The position numbers and the translations under genes were made by a program. The notes beneath the pieces are model-generated. The model had not been told where the DNA came from. It did no database searches and saw nothing but the letters and a program-made list of their open reading frames with translations. DNA of 64,000 nt from Vibrio spartinae (GTDB lineage Bacteria > Pseudomonadota > Gammaproteobacteria > Enterobacterales > Vibrionaceae), in contig NZ_AP024907.1 of the NCBI RefSeq assembly GCF_024347135.1, forward strand, positions 2,285,001 to 2,349,000. The letters are read 5' to 3'. This document shows positions 20,101 to 35,100 of this stretch, one piece after another (positions within the stretch are counted from its first letter, which is position 1; each line of letters opens with the position of its first letter).

Positions 20101-23100
20101 AGAGGCGTCTTCGGCCACAATTCCCACCGCGGCTTGTGCCTCCGGTGCATCATTGGTACCCACGACCGTAATGGTCAGTGTCGTCGTATCCGTCGCACCC
20201 TGATCATCGGTCACAGTGATCGGCACTTCAATCACCTGTTGTTCACCCGCAGCCAACGCATCATAACCGGAGGCATCAAAGCTATAACTGCCATCCGCAT
20301 TAAGCGTCAGACCGGTAACATTCGATTCGGTGCTAAACACCAAATTTTGACCATCTGGTAAATCGACATCGGTGGCGGTGAGGCTGCCGGTAATAGAGGC
20401 GTCTTCGGCCACAATTCCCACCGCGGCCTTCGCCTCCGGTGCATCGTTAGTGCCGGTGATCTCAATTTGAATTTGCTGTGTGGTGCCGTCGCTCGCAGTC
20501 AGGGTAATAGTATCGGTGGCCTGCTCCCCATCCGCCAGTGATTGGGCTTTACTTTGATCTAAGGTGTAGGTCCATTTGCCATCGGCCAGTGTCAGACTGC
20601 CGTAAGCTCCACTGACTGTGGTATCAGCAAACACTGGTGTATCACCGGCATCTGCATCGGTGATCGCGATGGTGCCATTCACCTGTGCCACATCACCGAC
20701 ATCCCCTTCGGTCACCTGACCAGTCAAGGTCCCGGTCACCACCGGGGCATCATCCGTACCGGTTACCGTAATGGTCAGTGTCGTCGTATCCGTCGCGCCA
20801 CGATCATCGGTCACAGTGATCGGCACTTCAATCACTTGCGTCTCGCCTGCCGACAATTGGTCATAGCCGGAGGCATCAAAGCTATAACTGCCATCCGCAT
20901 TGAGCGTCAGACCGGTAACATTCGATTCGGTGCTAAACACCAAATTTTGACCATCTGGTAAGTCCACATCGGTCGCGGTGAGGCTGCCAGTAATAGAGGC
21001 GTCTTCGGCCACAATTCCCACCGCGGCCTGCGCCTCCGGTGCATCATTGGTCCCGGTCACCGTAATTGTCAATGTGGTGGTACTGCTCGCATTGTGATCA
21101 TCCGTCACCGTCACCGGCACTTCTATCACTTGCGTCTCACCTGCCGACAATTGGTCATAACCGGACGCATCAAAACTATACGTGCCATCGGCATTGAAGG
21201 TCAGACCGGGCACGGTTGAGTCCGTGCTATACGTCAGACTGGCGTTATCCGGTAAATCGACATCGCTCGCCGTGAGGCTGCCGCTAATCGTGGCATCTTC
21301 AGTCACCGCGTTCGTCGCTGCCTGTGCCACCGGCGCATCGTTAGTGCCGGTGATCTCAATTTGAATTTGCTGTGTGGTGCCGTCGCTCGCAGTCAGGGTA
21401 ATAGTATCGGTGGCCTGCTCCCCATCCGCCAGTGATTGGGTTTTACTTTGATCTAGGGTGTAGGTCCATTTGCCATCGGCCAGTGTCAGACTGCCGTAAG
21501 CTCCACTGACCGTGGTATCAGCAAACACTGGTGTATCACCGGCATCTGCATCGGTGATCGCGATGGTGCCATTCACCTGTGCTACATCACCGACATCCCC
21601 TTCGGTCACCTGACCAGTCAAGGTCCCGGTCACCACTGGGGCATCATCCGTACCGGTTACCGTAATGGTCAGTGTCGTCGTATCGGTCGCGCCACGATCA
21701 TCAGTCACCGTGATCGGCACTTCAATCACTTGCGTCTCGCCTGCCGACAATTGGTCATAGCCGGAGGCATCAAAGCTATAACTACCATCCGCATTGAGCG
21801 TCAGACCGGTAACATTCGATTCGGTGCTAAACACCAGATTTTGACCATCTGGTAAATCGACATCGGTGGCGGTGAGGCTGCCGGTAATAGAGGCGTCTTC
21901 GGCCACAATTCCCACCGCGGCTTGTGCCTCCGGTGCATCATTGGTACCCACGACCGTAATGGTCAGTGTCGTTGTATCCGTCGCACCCTGATCATCGGTC
22001 ACGGTGATTGGCACTTCAATCACCTGTTGTTCACCCGCAGCCAACGCATCATAGCTAGACGCATCAAAGCTATAACTGCCATCCGCATTGAGCGTCAGAC
22101 CGGTAACATTCGATTCGGTGCTAAATACCAGATTTTGACCATCTGGTAAATCGACATCGGTCGCCGTGAGGCTGCCGGTAATAGAGGCATCTTCGGCCAC
22201 AATTCCCACCGCGGCCTGCGCCTCCGGTGCATCATTGGTGCCGGTCACCGTAATGGTCAGTGTCGTGGTATCCGTCGCACCCCGATCATCGGTCACGGTG
22301 ATTGGTACTTCAATTACCTGTTTTTCACCCGCAGCCAACGCATCATAACCGGAGGCATCAAAGCTATAACTGCCATCCGCATTGAGCGTCAGACCGGTAA
22401 CATTCGATTCGGTGCTAAACACCAAATTTTGACCATCTGGTAAATCGACATCGGTGGCGGAGAGACTGCCGGTAATAGAGGCGTCTTCGGCCACAATTCC
22501 CACCGCAGCCTGCGCCTCCGGTGCATCATTGGTGCCGGTCACCGTAATTGTCAATGTGGTGGTACTGCTCGCATTGTGATCATCCGTCACCGTCACCGGC
22601 ACTTCTATCACTTGCGTCTCACCGGCCGACAGTTGGTCATAACCGGACGCATCAAAACTATACGTGCCATCGGCATTGAAGGTCAGACCAGGCACGGTTG
22701 AGTCCGTGCTATACGTCAGACTGGCGTTATCCGGTAAATCGACATCGCTCGCCGTGAGGCTGCCGCTAATCGTGGCATTTTCAGTCACCGCGTTCGTCGC
22801 TGCCTGTGCCACCGGCGCATCGTTAGTGCCGGTGATCTCAATTTGAATTTGCTGTGTGGTGCCGTCGCTCGCAGTCAGGGTAATAGTATCGGTCACCTGC
22901 TCCCCATCCGCCAGTGACTGCGCTTTACTTTGATCTAAGGTGTAGGTCCATTTACCATCGGCCAGTGTCAGACTGCCGTAAGCTCCACTGACCGTGGTAT
23001 CAGCAAACACTGGTGTATCACCGACATCTGCATCGGTGATCGCGATGGTGCCACTCACCTGAGCTACATCACCGACATCCCCTTCGGTCACCTGACCAGT

Positions 23101-26100
23101 CAAGGTCCCGGTCACCACTGGGGCATCATCCGTACCGGTTACCGTAATGGTCAGTGTCGTCGTATCGGTCACGCCACGATCATCAGTCACCGTGATCGGC
23201 ACTTCAATCACCTGTTGTTCACCCGCAGCCAACGCATCATAACCGGAGGCATCAAAGCTATAACTGCCATCCGCATTGAGCGTCAGACCGGTAACATTCG
23301 ATTCGGTGCTAAACACCAGATTTTGACCATCTGGTAAGTCCACATCGGTGGCGGTGAGGCTGCCAGTAATAGAGGCATCTTCGGCCACAATTCCCACCGC
23401 GGCTTGTGCCTCCGGTGCATCATTGGTACCCACGACCGTAATGGTCAGTGTCGTCGTATCCGTCGCACCCTGATCATCGGTCACAGTGATCGGCACTTCA
23501 ATCACTTGCGTCTCACCTGCCGACAATTGGTCATAACCGGACGCATCAAAACTATACGTGCCATCGGCATTGAAGGTCAGACCGGGCACGGTTGAGTCCG
23601 TGCTATACGTCAGACTGGCGTTATCCGGTAAATCGACATCGCTCGCCGTGAGACTGCCGGTAATAGAGGCATCTTCAGTCACCGAGTTCGTCGCTGCCTG
23701 TGCCACCGGCGCATCGTTAGTGCCGGTGATCTCAATTTGAATTTGCTGTGTGGTGCCGTCGCTCGCAGTCAGGGTAATAGTATCGGTGGCCTGCTCCCCA
23801 TCCGCCAGTGATTGGGCTTTACTTTGATCTAAGGTGTAGGTCCATTTGCCATCGGCCAATGTCAGACTGCCGTAAGCTCCACTGACCGTGGTATCAGCAA
23901 ACACTGGCGTATCACCGGCATCCGCATCGGTGATCGCGATGGTACCACTCACTTGTGCCACATCACCGATATCCCCTTCGGTCACCTGACCTGTCAAGGT
24001 CCCGGTCACCACCGGGGCATCATCCGTACCGGTTACCGTAATGGTCAGTGTCGTCGTATCGGTCGCGCCACGATCATCGGTCACGGTGATCGGCACTTCA
24101 ATCACTTGCGTCTCGCCTGCCGACAATTGGTCATAGCCGGAGGCATCAAAGCTATAACTACCATCCGCATTGAGCGTCAGACCGGTAACATTCGATTCGG
24201 TGCTAAACACCAAATTTTGACCATCTGGTAAATCAACATCGGTGGCGGTGAGACTGCCGGTAATAGAGGCGTCTTCGGCCACAATTCCCACCGCGGCCTT
24301 CGCCTCCGGTGCATCGTTAGTACCGGTGATCTCAATTTGAATTTGCTGTGTGGTGCCGTCGCTCGCAGTCAGGGTAATAGTATCGGTGGCCTGCTCCCCA
24401 TCCGCCAGTGATTGGGTTTTACTTTGATCTAAGGTGTAGGTCCATTTGCCATCGGCCAGTGTCAGACTGCCGTAAGCTCCACTGACCGTGGTATCAGCAA
24501 ACACTGGCGTATCACCGGCATCTGCATCGGTGATCGCGATGGTGCCATTCACCTGTGCTACATCACCGACATCCCCTTCGGTCACCTGACCAGTCAAGGT
24601 CCCGGTCACCACCGGGGCATCATCCGTACCGGTTACCGTAATGGTCAGTGTCGTCGTATCGGTCGCGCCACGATCATCAGTCACCGTGATCGGCACTTCA
24701 ATCACTTGCGTCTCGCCTGCCGACAATTGGTCATAGCCGGAGGCATCAAAGCTATAACTGCCATCCGCATTGAGCGTCAGACCGGTAACATTCGATTCGG
24801 TGCTAAATACCAGATTTTGACCATCAGGTAAATCCACATCGGTCGCCGTGAGACTGCCAGTAATAGAGGCGTCTTCGGCCACAATTCCCACCGCGGCTTG
24901 TGCCTCCGGTGCATCATTGGTCCCGGTCACCGTAATTGTCAATGTGGTGGTACTGCTCGCATTGTGATCATCGGTCACCGTCACCGGTACTTCTATCACT
25001 TGCGTCTCACCGGCCGACAATTGGTCATAACCGGACGCATCAAAACTATACGTGCCATCGGCATTGAAGGTCAGACCAGGCACGGTTGAGTCCGTGCTAT
25101 ACGTCAGACTGGCGTTATCCGGTAAATCGACATCGCTCGCCGTGAGACTGCCGCTAATCGTGGCATCTTCAGTCACCGAGTTCGTCGCTGCCTGTGCTAC
25201 CGGCGCATCGTTAGTGCCGGTGATCTCAATTTGAATTTGCTGTGTGGTGCCGTCGCTCGCAGTCAGGGTAATAGTATCGGTCACCTGCTCCCCATCCGCC
25301 AGTGACTGCGCTTTACTTTGATCTAAGGTGTAGGTCCATTTACCATCGGCCAGTGTCAGACTGCCGTAAGCTCCACTGACCGTGGTATCAGCAAACACTG
25401 GTGTATCACTGGCATCTGCATCGGTGATCGCGATGGTGCCACTCACCTGAGCTACATCACCGACATCCCCTTCGGTCACCTGACCAGTCAAGGTCCCGGT
25501 CACCACTGGGGCATCATCCGTACCGGTTACCGTAATGGTCAGTGTCGTCGTATCGGTCACGCCACGATCATCAGTCACCGTGATCGGCACTTCAATCACC
25601 TGTTGTTCACCCGCAGCCAACGCATCATAACCGGAGGCATCAAAGCTATAACTGCCATCCGCATTGAGCGTCAGACCGGTAACATTCGATTCGGTGCTAA
25701 ACACCAGATTTTGACCATCTGGTAAGTCCACATCGGTGGCGGTGAGGCTGCCAGTAATAGAGGCATCTTCGGCCACAATTCCCACCGCGGCTTGTGCCTC
25801 CGGTGCATCATTGGTACCCACGACCGTAATGGTCAGTGTCGTCGTATCCGTCGCACCCTGATCATCGGTCACAGTGATCGGCACTTCAATCACTTGCGTC
25901 TCACCTGCCGACAATTGGTCATAACCGGACGCATCAAAACTATACGTGCCATCGGCATTGAAGGTCAGACCGGGCACGGTTGAGTCCGTGCTATACGTCA
26001 GACTGGCGTTATCCGGTAAATCGACATCGCTCGCCGTGAGACTGCCGGTAATAGAGGCATCTTCAGTCACCGAGTTCGTCGCTGCCTGTGCCACCGGCGC

Positions 26101-29100
26101 ATCGTTAGTGCCGGTGATCTCAATTTGAATTTGCTGTGTGGTGCCGTCGCTCGCAGTCAGGGTAATAGTATCGGTGGCCTGCTCCCCATCCGCCAGTGAT
26201 TGGGTTTTACTTTGATCTAGGGTGTAGGTCCATTTGCCATCGGCCAGTGTCAGACTGCCGTAAGCTCCACTGACTGTGGTATCAGCAAACACTGGCGTAT
26301 CACCGGCATCTGCATCGGTGATCGCGATGGTGCCATTCACCTGTGCCACATCACCGACATCCCCTTCGGTCACCTGACCAGTCAAGGTCCCGGTCACCAC
26401 CGGGGCATCATCCGTACCGGTTACCGTAATGGTCAGTGTCGTCGTATCCGTCGCGCCACGATCATCGGTCACCGTGATCGGCACTTCAATCACTTGCGTC
26501 TCGCCTGCCGACAATTGGTCATAGCCGGAGGCATCAAAGCTATAACTACCATCCGCATTGAGCGTCAGACCGGTAACATTCGATTCGGTGCTAAACACCA
26601 AATTTTGACCATCTGGTAAATCAACATCGGTGGCGGTGAGACTGCCGGTAATAGAGGCGTCTTCGGCCACAATTCCCACCGCGGCCTTCGCCTCCGGTGC
26701 ATCGTTAGTACCGGTGATCTCAATTTGAATTTGCTGTGTGGTGCCGTCGCTCGCAGTCAGGGTAATAGTATCGGTGGCCTGCTCCCCATCCGCCAGTGAT
26801 TGGGTTTTACTTTGATCTAAGGTGTAGGTCCATTTGCCATCGGCCAGTGTCAGACTGCCGTAAGCTCCACTGACCGTGGTATCAGCAAACACTGGCGTAT
26901 CACCGGCATCTGCATCGGTGATCGCGATGGTGCCATTCACCTGTGCTACATCACCGACATCCCCTTCGGTCACCTGACCAGTCAAGGTCCCGGTCACCAC
27001 CGGGGCATCATCCGTACCGGTTACCGTAATGGTCAGTGTCGTCGTATCGGTCGCGCCACGATCATCAGTCACCGTGATCGGCACTTCAATCACTTGCGTC
27101 TCGCCTGCCGACAATTGGTCATAGCCGGAGGCATCAAAGCTATAACTGCCATCCGCATTGAGCGTCAGACCGGTAACATTCGATTCGGTGCTAAATACCA
27201 GATTTTGACCATCAGGTAAATCCACATCGGTCGCCGTGAGACTGCCAGTAATAGAGGCGTCTTCGGCCACAATTCCCACCGCGGCTTGTGCCTCCGGTGC
27301 ATCATTGGTCCCGGTCACCGTAATTGTCAATGTGGTGGTACTGCTCGCATTGTGATCATCGGTCACCGTCACCGGTACTTCTATCACTTGCGTCTCACCG
27401 GCCGACAATTGGTCATAACCGGACGCATCAAAACTATACGTGCCATCGGCATTGAAGGTCAGACCAGGCACGGTTGAGTCCGTGCTATACGTCAGACTGG
27501 CGTTATCCGGTAAATCGACATCGCTCGCCGTGAGACTGCCGCTAATCGTGGCATCTTCAGTCACCGAGTTCGTCGCTGCCTGTGCTACCGGCGCATCGTT
27601 AGTGCCGGTGATCTCAATTTGAATTTGCTGTGTGGTGCCGTCGCTCGCAGTCAGGGTAATAGTATCGGTGGCCTGCTCCCCATCCGCCAGTGATTGGGCT
27701 TTACTTTGATCTAAGGTGTAGGTCCATTTGCCATCGGCCAGTGTCAGACTGCCGTAAGCTCCACTGACCGTGGTATCAGCAAACACTGGTGTATCACCGG
27801 CATCTGCATCGGTGATCGCGATGGTGCCATTCACCTGTGCTACATCACCGACATCCCCTTCGGTCACCTGACCAGTCAAGGTCCCGGTCACCACCGGGGC
27901 ATCATCCGAACCGGTTACCGTAATGGTCAGTGTCGTCGTATCGGTCGCGCCACGATCATCGGTCACAGTGATCGGCACTTCAATCACTTGCGTCTCGCCT
28001 GCCGACAATTGGTCATAGCCGGAGGCATCAAAGCTATAACTGCCATCCGCATTGAAGGTCAAACCAGGGACAGATGATTCAGTGCTAAACGTTAAATTGG
28101 CGTTATCCGGTAAGTCGACATCGCTCGCCGTGAGACTGCCACTAATGATCGCATCTTCGGTCACCGCACCCGTGGCGGCTTGTGCCTCCGGTGCATCATT
28201 GGTACCCACGACCGTAATGGTCAGTGTCGTTGTATCCGTCGCACCCTGATCATCGGTCACGGTGATTGGCACTTCAATCACCTGTTGTTCACCCGCAGCC
28301 AACGCATCATAGCTAGACGCATCAAAGCTATAACTGCCATCCGCATTGAGCGTCAGACCGGTAACATTCGATTCGGTGCTAAACACCAAATTTTGACCAT
28401 CTGGTAAATCAACATCGGTGGCGGTGAGACTGCCGGTAATAGAGGCGTCTTCGGCCACAATTCCCACCTCGGCCTGCGCCTCCGGTGCATCATTGGTCCC
28501 AGTTACCGTAATTGTCAGTGTCGTCGTATCGGTCGCGCCACGATCATCGGTCACGGTGATTGGCACTTCAATTACCTGTTTTTCACCCGCAGCCAACGCA
28601 CCATAGCCGGACGCATCAAAACTGTAGCTACCATCGGCGTTTAAGGTTAAACCAGAGACAGATGATTCAGTGCTAAACGTTAAATTGGCGTTATCGGGCA
28701 AGTCCACATCGGTGGCGGTGAGACTGCCGGTAATAGAGGCGTCTTCGGCCACAATTCCCACCGCGGCTTGTGCCTCCGGTGCATCATTGGTCCCGGTCAC
28801 CGTAATTGTCAATGTGGTGGTACTGCTCGCATTGTGATCATCCGTCACCGTCACCGGTACTTCTATCACTTGCGTCTCACCTGCCGACAATTGGTCATAA
28901 CCGGACGCATCAAAACTATACGTGCCATCGGCATTGAAGGTCAGACCAGGCACGGTTGAGTCCGTGCTATACGTCAGACTGGCGTTATCCGGTAAGTCGA
29001 CATCGCTCGCGGTGAGACTGCCAGTAATAGAGGCGTCTTCGGTCACCGCGTTCGTCGCGGCTTGTGCCACCGGCGCATCGTTAGTGCCAGTGATCTCAAT

Positions 29101-32100
29101 TTGAATTTGCTGTGTGGTGCCGTCGCTCGCAGTCAGGGTGATGGTATCGGTGACCTGCTCCCCATCCGCCAGTGACTGCGCTTTACTTTGATCTAAGGTG
29201 TAGGTCCATTTGCCATCGGCCAGTGTCAGACTGCCGTAAGCTCCACTGACCGTGGTATCAGCAAACACTGGTGTATCACTGGCATCTGCATCGGTGATCG
29301 CGATGGTGCCACTCACCTGTGCTACATCACCGACATCCCCTTCGGTCACCTGACCTGTCAAGGTCCCGGTCACCACCGGGGCATCATCCGTACCGGTCAC
29401 CGTAATGGTCAGTGTCGTGGTATCCGTCGCACCCTGATCATCGGTCACGGTGATTGGCACTTCAATCACCTGTTGTTCACCCGCAGCCAACGCATCATAA
29501 CCGGAGGCATCAAAGCTATAACTGCCATCCGCATTGAGCGTCAGACCGGTAACATTCGACTCGGTGCTAAACACCAGATTTTGACCATCAGGTAAATCGA
29601 CATCGGTGGCGGTGAGACTGCCGGTAATAGAGGCGTCTTCGGCCACAATTCCCACCGCGGCTTGTGCCTCCGGTGCATCATTGGTCCCGGTCACCGTAAT
29701 GGTCAGTGTCGTCGTATCCGTCGCACCCCGATCATCGGTCACGGTGATTGGCACTTCTATCACCTGTTGTTCACCCGCAGCCAACGCATCATAACCGGAG
29801 GCATCAAAGCTGTAGCTACCATCCGCATTGAAGGTCAAACCAGGGACAGATGATTCAGTGCTAAACGTTAAATTGGCGTTATCCGGTAAGTCGACATCGC
29901 TCGCCGTGAGACTGCCACTAATGATCGCATCTTCGGTCACCGCACCCGTGGCGGCTTGTGCCTCCGGTGCATCATTGGTACCCACGACCGTAATGGTCAG
30001 TGTCGTGGTATCCGTCGCACCCTGATCATCGGTGACGGTGATTGGCACTTCAATCACCTGTTTTTCACCCGCAGCCAACGCATCATAGCTAGACGCATCA
30101 AAGCTATAACTGCCATCCGCATTGAGCGTCAGACCGGTAACATTCGATTCGGTGCTAAACACCAAATTTTGACCATCAGGTAAATCCACATCGGTCGCCG
30201 TGAGGCTGCCGGTAATAGAGGCATCTTCGGCCACAATTCCCACCGCGGCCTGCGCCTCCGGTGCATCATTGGTCCCGGTCACCGTAATCGTCAGTGTCGT
30301 GGTATCGGTCGCGCCACGATCATCTGTCACGGTGATTGGCACTTCTATCACCTGTTTTTCACCCGCAGCCAACGCATCATAACCGGAGGCATCAAAGCTG
30401 TAGCTACCATCGGCATTGAAGGTCAAACCAGGGACAGATGATTCAGTGCTAAACGTTAAATTGGCGTTATCCGGTAAGTCGACATCGCTCGCCGTGAGAC
30501 TGCCACTAATGATCGCATCTTCGGTCACCGCACCCGTGGCGGCTTGTGCCTCCGGTGCATCATTGGTACCCACGACCGTAATGGTCAGTGTCGTGGTATC
30601 CGTCGCACCCTGATCATCGGTGACGATGATTGGCACTTCTATCACCTGTTTTTCACCCGCAGCCAACGCATCATAGCCGGAGGCATCAAAGCTATAACTG
30701 CCATCCGCATTGAGCGTCAGACCGGTAACATTCGACTCGGTGCTAAACACCAGATTTTGACCATCTGGTAAATCGACATCGGTGGCGGTGAGACTGCCGG
30801 TAATAGAGGCGTCTTCGGCCACAATTCCCACCGCGGCTTGTGCCTCCGGTGCATCATTGGTGCCGGTCACCGTAATGGTCAGTGTCGTCGTATCCGTCGC
30901 ACCCCGATCATCGGTCACGGTGATTGGCACTTCTATCACCTGTTTTTCACCCGCAGCCAACGCATCATAGCCGGAGGCATCAAAGCTATAACTGCCATCC
31001 GCATTGAGCGTCAGACCGGTAACATTCGACTCGGTGCTAAACACCAGATTTTGACCATCTGGTAAATCGACATCGGTCGCCGTGAGGCTGCCGCTAATCG
31101 TGGCATCTTCAGTCACCGAGTTCGTCGCGGCTTGTGCCACCGGGGCATCGTTAGTACCGGTGATCTCAATTTGAATTTGCTGTGTGGTGCCGTCGCTCGC
31201 AGTCAGGGTAATAGTATCGGTGGCCTGCTCCCCATCCGCCAGTGATTGGGCTTTACTTTGATCTAAGGTGTAGGTCCATTTGCCATCGGTCAGTGTCAGA
31301 CTGCCGTAAGCTCCACTGACCGTGGTATCAGCAAACACTGGCGTATCACCGGCATCTGCATCGGTGATCGCGATGGTGCCATTCACCTGTGCTACATCAC
31401 CGATATCCCCTTCGGTCACCTGACCTGTCAAGGTCCCGGTCACCACCGGTGCATCATCAGTACCGGTTACCGTAATAGTCAGTGTGGTGGTACTGCTCGC
31501 ATTGTGATCATCGGTCACGGTGATCGGCACTTCTATCACTTGGGTTTCACCTGCCGACAGTTGGTCATAGCCGGACGCATCAAAGCTATAAGAGCCATCC
31601 GCATTGAAAGTCAGACCGGGCACCGTTGAGTCCGTGCTATACGTCAGACTGGCGTTATCCGGTAAATCGACATCGCTCGCCGTGAGACTGCCAGTAATAG
31701 AGGCGTCTTCAGTCACCGCGTTCGTCGCGGCTTGTGCCACCGGGGCATCGTTAGTGCCGGTGATCTCAATTTGAATTTGCTGTGTGGTGCCGTCGCTCGC
31801 AGTCAGGGTGATGGTATCGGTGACCTGCTCCCCATCCGCCAGTGACTGGGCTTTACTTTGATCTAAGGTGTAGGTCCATTTGCCATCGGCCAGTGTCAGA
31901 CTGCCGTAAGCTCCACTGACCGTGGTATCAGCAAACACTGGTGTATCACTGGCATCTGCATCGGTGATCGCGATGGTGCCATTCACCTGTGCTACATCAC
32001 CGATATCCCCTTCGGTCACCTGACCAGTCAAGGTCCCGGTCACCACCGGGGCATCATCCGTACCGGTTACCGTAATGGTCAGTGTCGTGGTATCCGTCGC

Positions 32101-35100
32101 ACCCTGATCATCGGTGACGATGATTGGCACTTCAATCACCTGTTGTTCACCCGCAGCCAACGCATCATAACCGGAGGCATCAAAGCTGTAGCTACCATCG
32201 GCATTGAAAGTCAGACCGGGCACCGTTGAGTCCGTGCTATATGTCAGACTGGCGTTATCCGGTAAATCGACATCGCTCGCGGTGAGACTGCCGCTAATCG
32301 TGGCATCTTCAGTCACCGCACCCGTGGCGGCTTGTGCCACCGGCGCATCGTTAGTGCCGGTGATCTCAATTTGAATTTGCTGTGTGGTGCCGTCGCTCGC
32401 AGTCAGGGTGATGGTATCGGTGACCTGCTCCCCATCCGCCAGTGACTGGGCTTTACTTTGATCTAAGGTGTAGGTCCATTTGCCATCGGCCAGTGTCAGA
32501 CTGCCGTAAGCTCCACTGACCGTGGTATCAGCAAACACTGGTGTATCACTGGCATCTGCATCGGTGATCGCGATAGTGCCACTCACCTGTGCTACATCAC
32601 CGATATCCCCTTCGGTCACCTGACCTGTCAAGGTCCCGGTCACCACCGGGGCATCATCCGTACCGGTTACCGTAATGGTCAGTGTCGTCGTATCGGTCGC
32701 ACCCTGATCATCGGTGACGATGATTGGCACTTCAATCACCTGTTGTTCACCCGCAGCCAACGCATCATAACCGGACGCATCAAAACTGTAGCTACCGTCA
32801 GCATTGAGTGTCAGCCCGGGGACGGTTGAGTCCGTGCTATACGTCAGACTGGCGTTATCCGGTAAATCGACATCGCTCGCGGTGAGACTGCCAGTAATAG
32901 AGGCGTCTTCAGTCACCGCGTTCGTCGCGGCTTGTGCCACCGGGGCATCGTTAGTGCCGGTGATCTCAATTTGAATTTGCTGTGTGGTGCCGTCGCTCGC
33001 AGTCAGGGTGATGGTATCGGTGACCTGCTCCCCATCCGCCAGTGACTGGGCTTTGCTTTGATCTAAGGTATAGGTCCACTTCCCATCGGCCAGTGTCAGA
33101 CTGCCGTAAGCTCCACTGACCGTGGTATCAGCAAACACTGGTGTATCACCGGCATCCGCATCGGTGATCGCGATGGTGCCACTCACCTGTGCTACATCAC
33201 CGACATCCCCTTCGGTCACCTGACCTGTCAAGGTCCCGGTCACCACCGGGGCATCATCCGTACCGGTTACCGTAATCGTCAGTGTCGTCGTATCCGTCGC
33301 GCCACGATCATCGGTCACGGTGATTGGCACTTCTATCACCTGTTTTTCACCCGCAGCCAACGCATCATAACCGGAGGCATCAAAGCTATAACTGCCATCC
33401 GCATTGAGCGTCAGACCGGTAACATTCGATTCGGTGCTAAACACCAAATTTTGACCATCAGGTAAGTCCACATCGGTGGCGGTGAGACTGCCGGTAATAG
33501 AGGCGTCTTCGGCCACAATTCCCACCGCGGCCTGCGCCTCCGGTGCATCATTGGTCCCGGTCACCGTAATCGTCAGTGTCGTGGTATCGGTCGCGCCACG
33601 ATCATCGGTCACGGTGATTGGCACTTCTATCACCTGTTGTTCACCCGCAGCCAACGCATCATAACCGGAGGCATCAAAGCTGTAGCTACCATCGGCATTG
33701 AAGGACAAACCAGGGACAGATGATTCAGTGCTAAACGTTAAATTGGCGTTATCCGGTAAGTCGACATCGCTCGCCGTGAGACTGCCACTAATGATCGCAT
33801 CTTCGGTCACCGCACCCGTGGCGGCTTGTGCCTCCGGTGCATCATTGGTACCCACGACCGTAATGGTCAGTGTCGTTGTATCCGTCGCACCCTGATCATC
33901 GGTCACGGTGATTGGCACTTCAATCACCTGTTGTTCACCCGCAGCCAACGCATCATAGCTAGACGCATCAAAGCTATAACTGCCATCCGCATTGAGCGTC
34001 AGACCGGTAACATTCGACTCGGTGCTAAACACCAAATTTTGACCATCTGGTAAATCCACATCGGTCGCCGTGAGGCTGCCGGTAATAGAGGCGTCTTCGG
34101 CCACAATTCCCACTGCGGCTTGTGCCTCCGGTGCATCATTGGTCCCGGTTACCGTAATCGTCAGTGTCGTGGTATCCGTCGCACCCCGATCATCGGTGAC
34201 GGTGATTGGTACTTCTATCACCTGTTGTTCACCCGCCGCCAACGCATCATAACCGGAGGCATCAAAGCTGTAGCTACCATCGGCATTGAAGGTCAAACCA
34301 GGGACAGATGATTCAGTGCTAAACGTTAAATTGACGTTATCCGGTAAGTCGACATCGCTCGCCGTGAGGCTGCCGCTAATCGTGGCATCTTCAGTCACCG
34401 TACCCGTGGCGGCTTGTGCCTCCGGTGCATCATTGGTACCCACGACCGTAATGGTCAGTGTCGTGGTATCCGTCGCACCCTGATCATCGGTCACGGTGAT
34501 TGGCACTTCAATCACCTGTTTTTCACCCGCAGCCAACGCATCATAACCGGAAGCATCAAAGCTATAACTGCCATCCGCATTGAGCGTCAGACCGGTAACA
34601 TTCGATTCGGTGCTAAACACCAAATTTTGACCATCAGGTAAATCCACATCGGTCGCCGTGAGGCTGCCGGTAATAGAGGCGTCTTCGGCCACAATTCCCA
34701 CTGCGGCTTGTGCCTCCGGTGCATCATTGGTCCCGGTTACCGTAATGGTCAGTGTCGTCGTATCGGTCGCGCCACGATCATCGGTCACGGTGATTGGCAC
34801 TTCAATTACCTGTTTTTCACCCGCAGCCAACGCACCATAGCCGGACGCATCAAAACTGTAGCTACCATCGGCGTTTAAGGTTAAACCAGAGACAGATGAT
34901 TCAGTGCTAAACGTTAAATTGGCGTTATCGGGCAAGTCCACATCGCTCGCCGTGAGACTGCCACTAATGATCGCATCTTCGGTCACCGCACCCGTGGCGG
35001 CTTGTGCCTCCGGTGCATCATTGGTACCCACGACCGTAATGGTCAGTGTCGTGGTATCCGTCGCACCCTGATCATCGGTCACGGTGATGGGCACTTCAAT

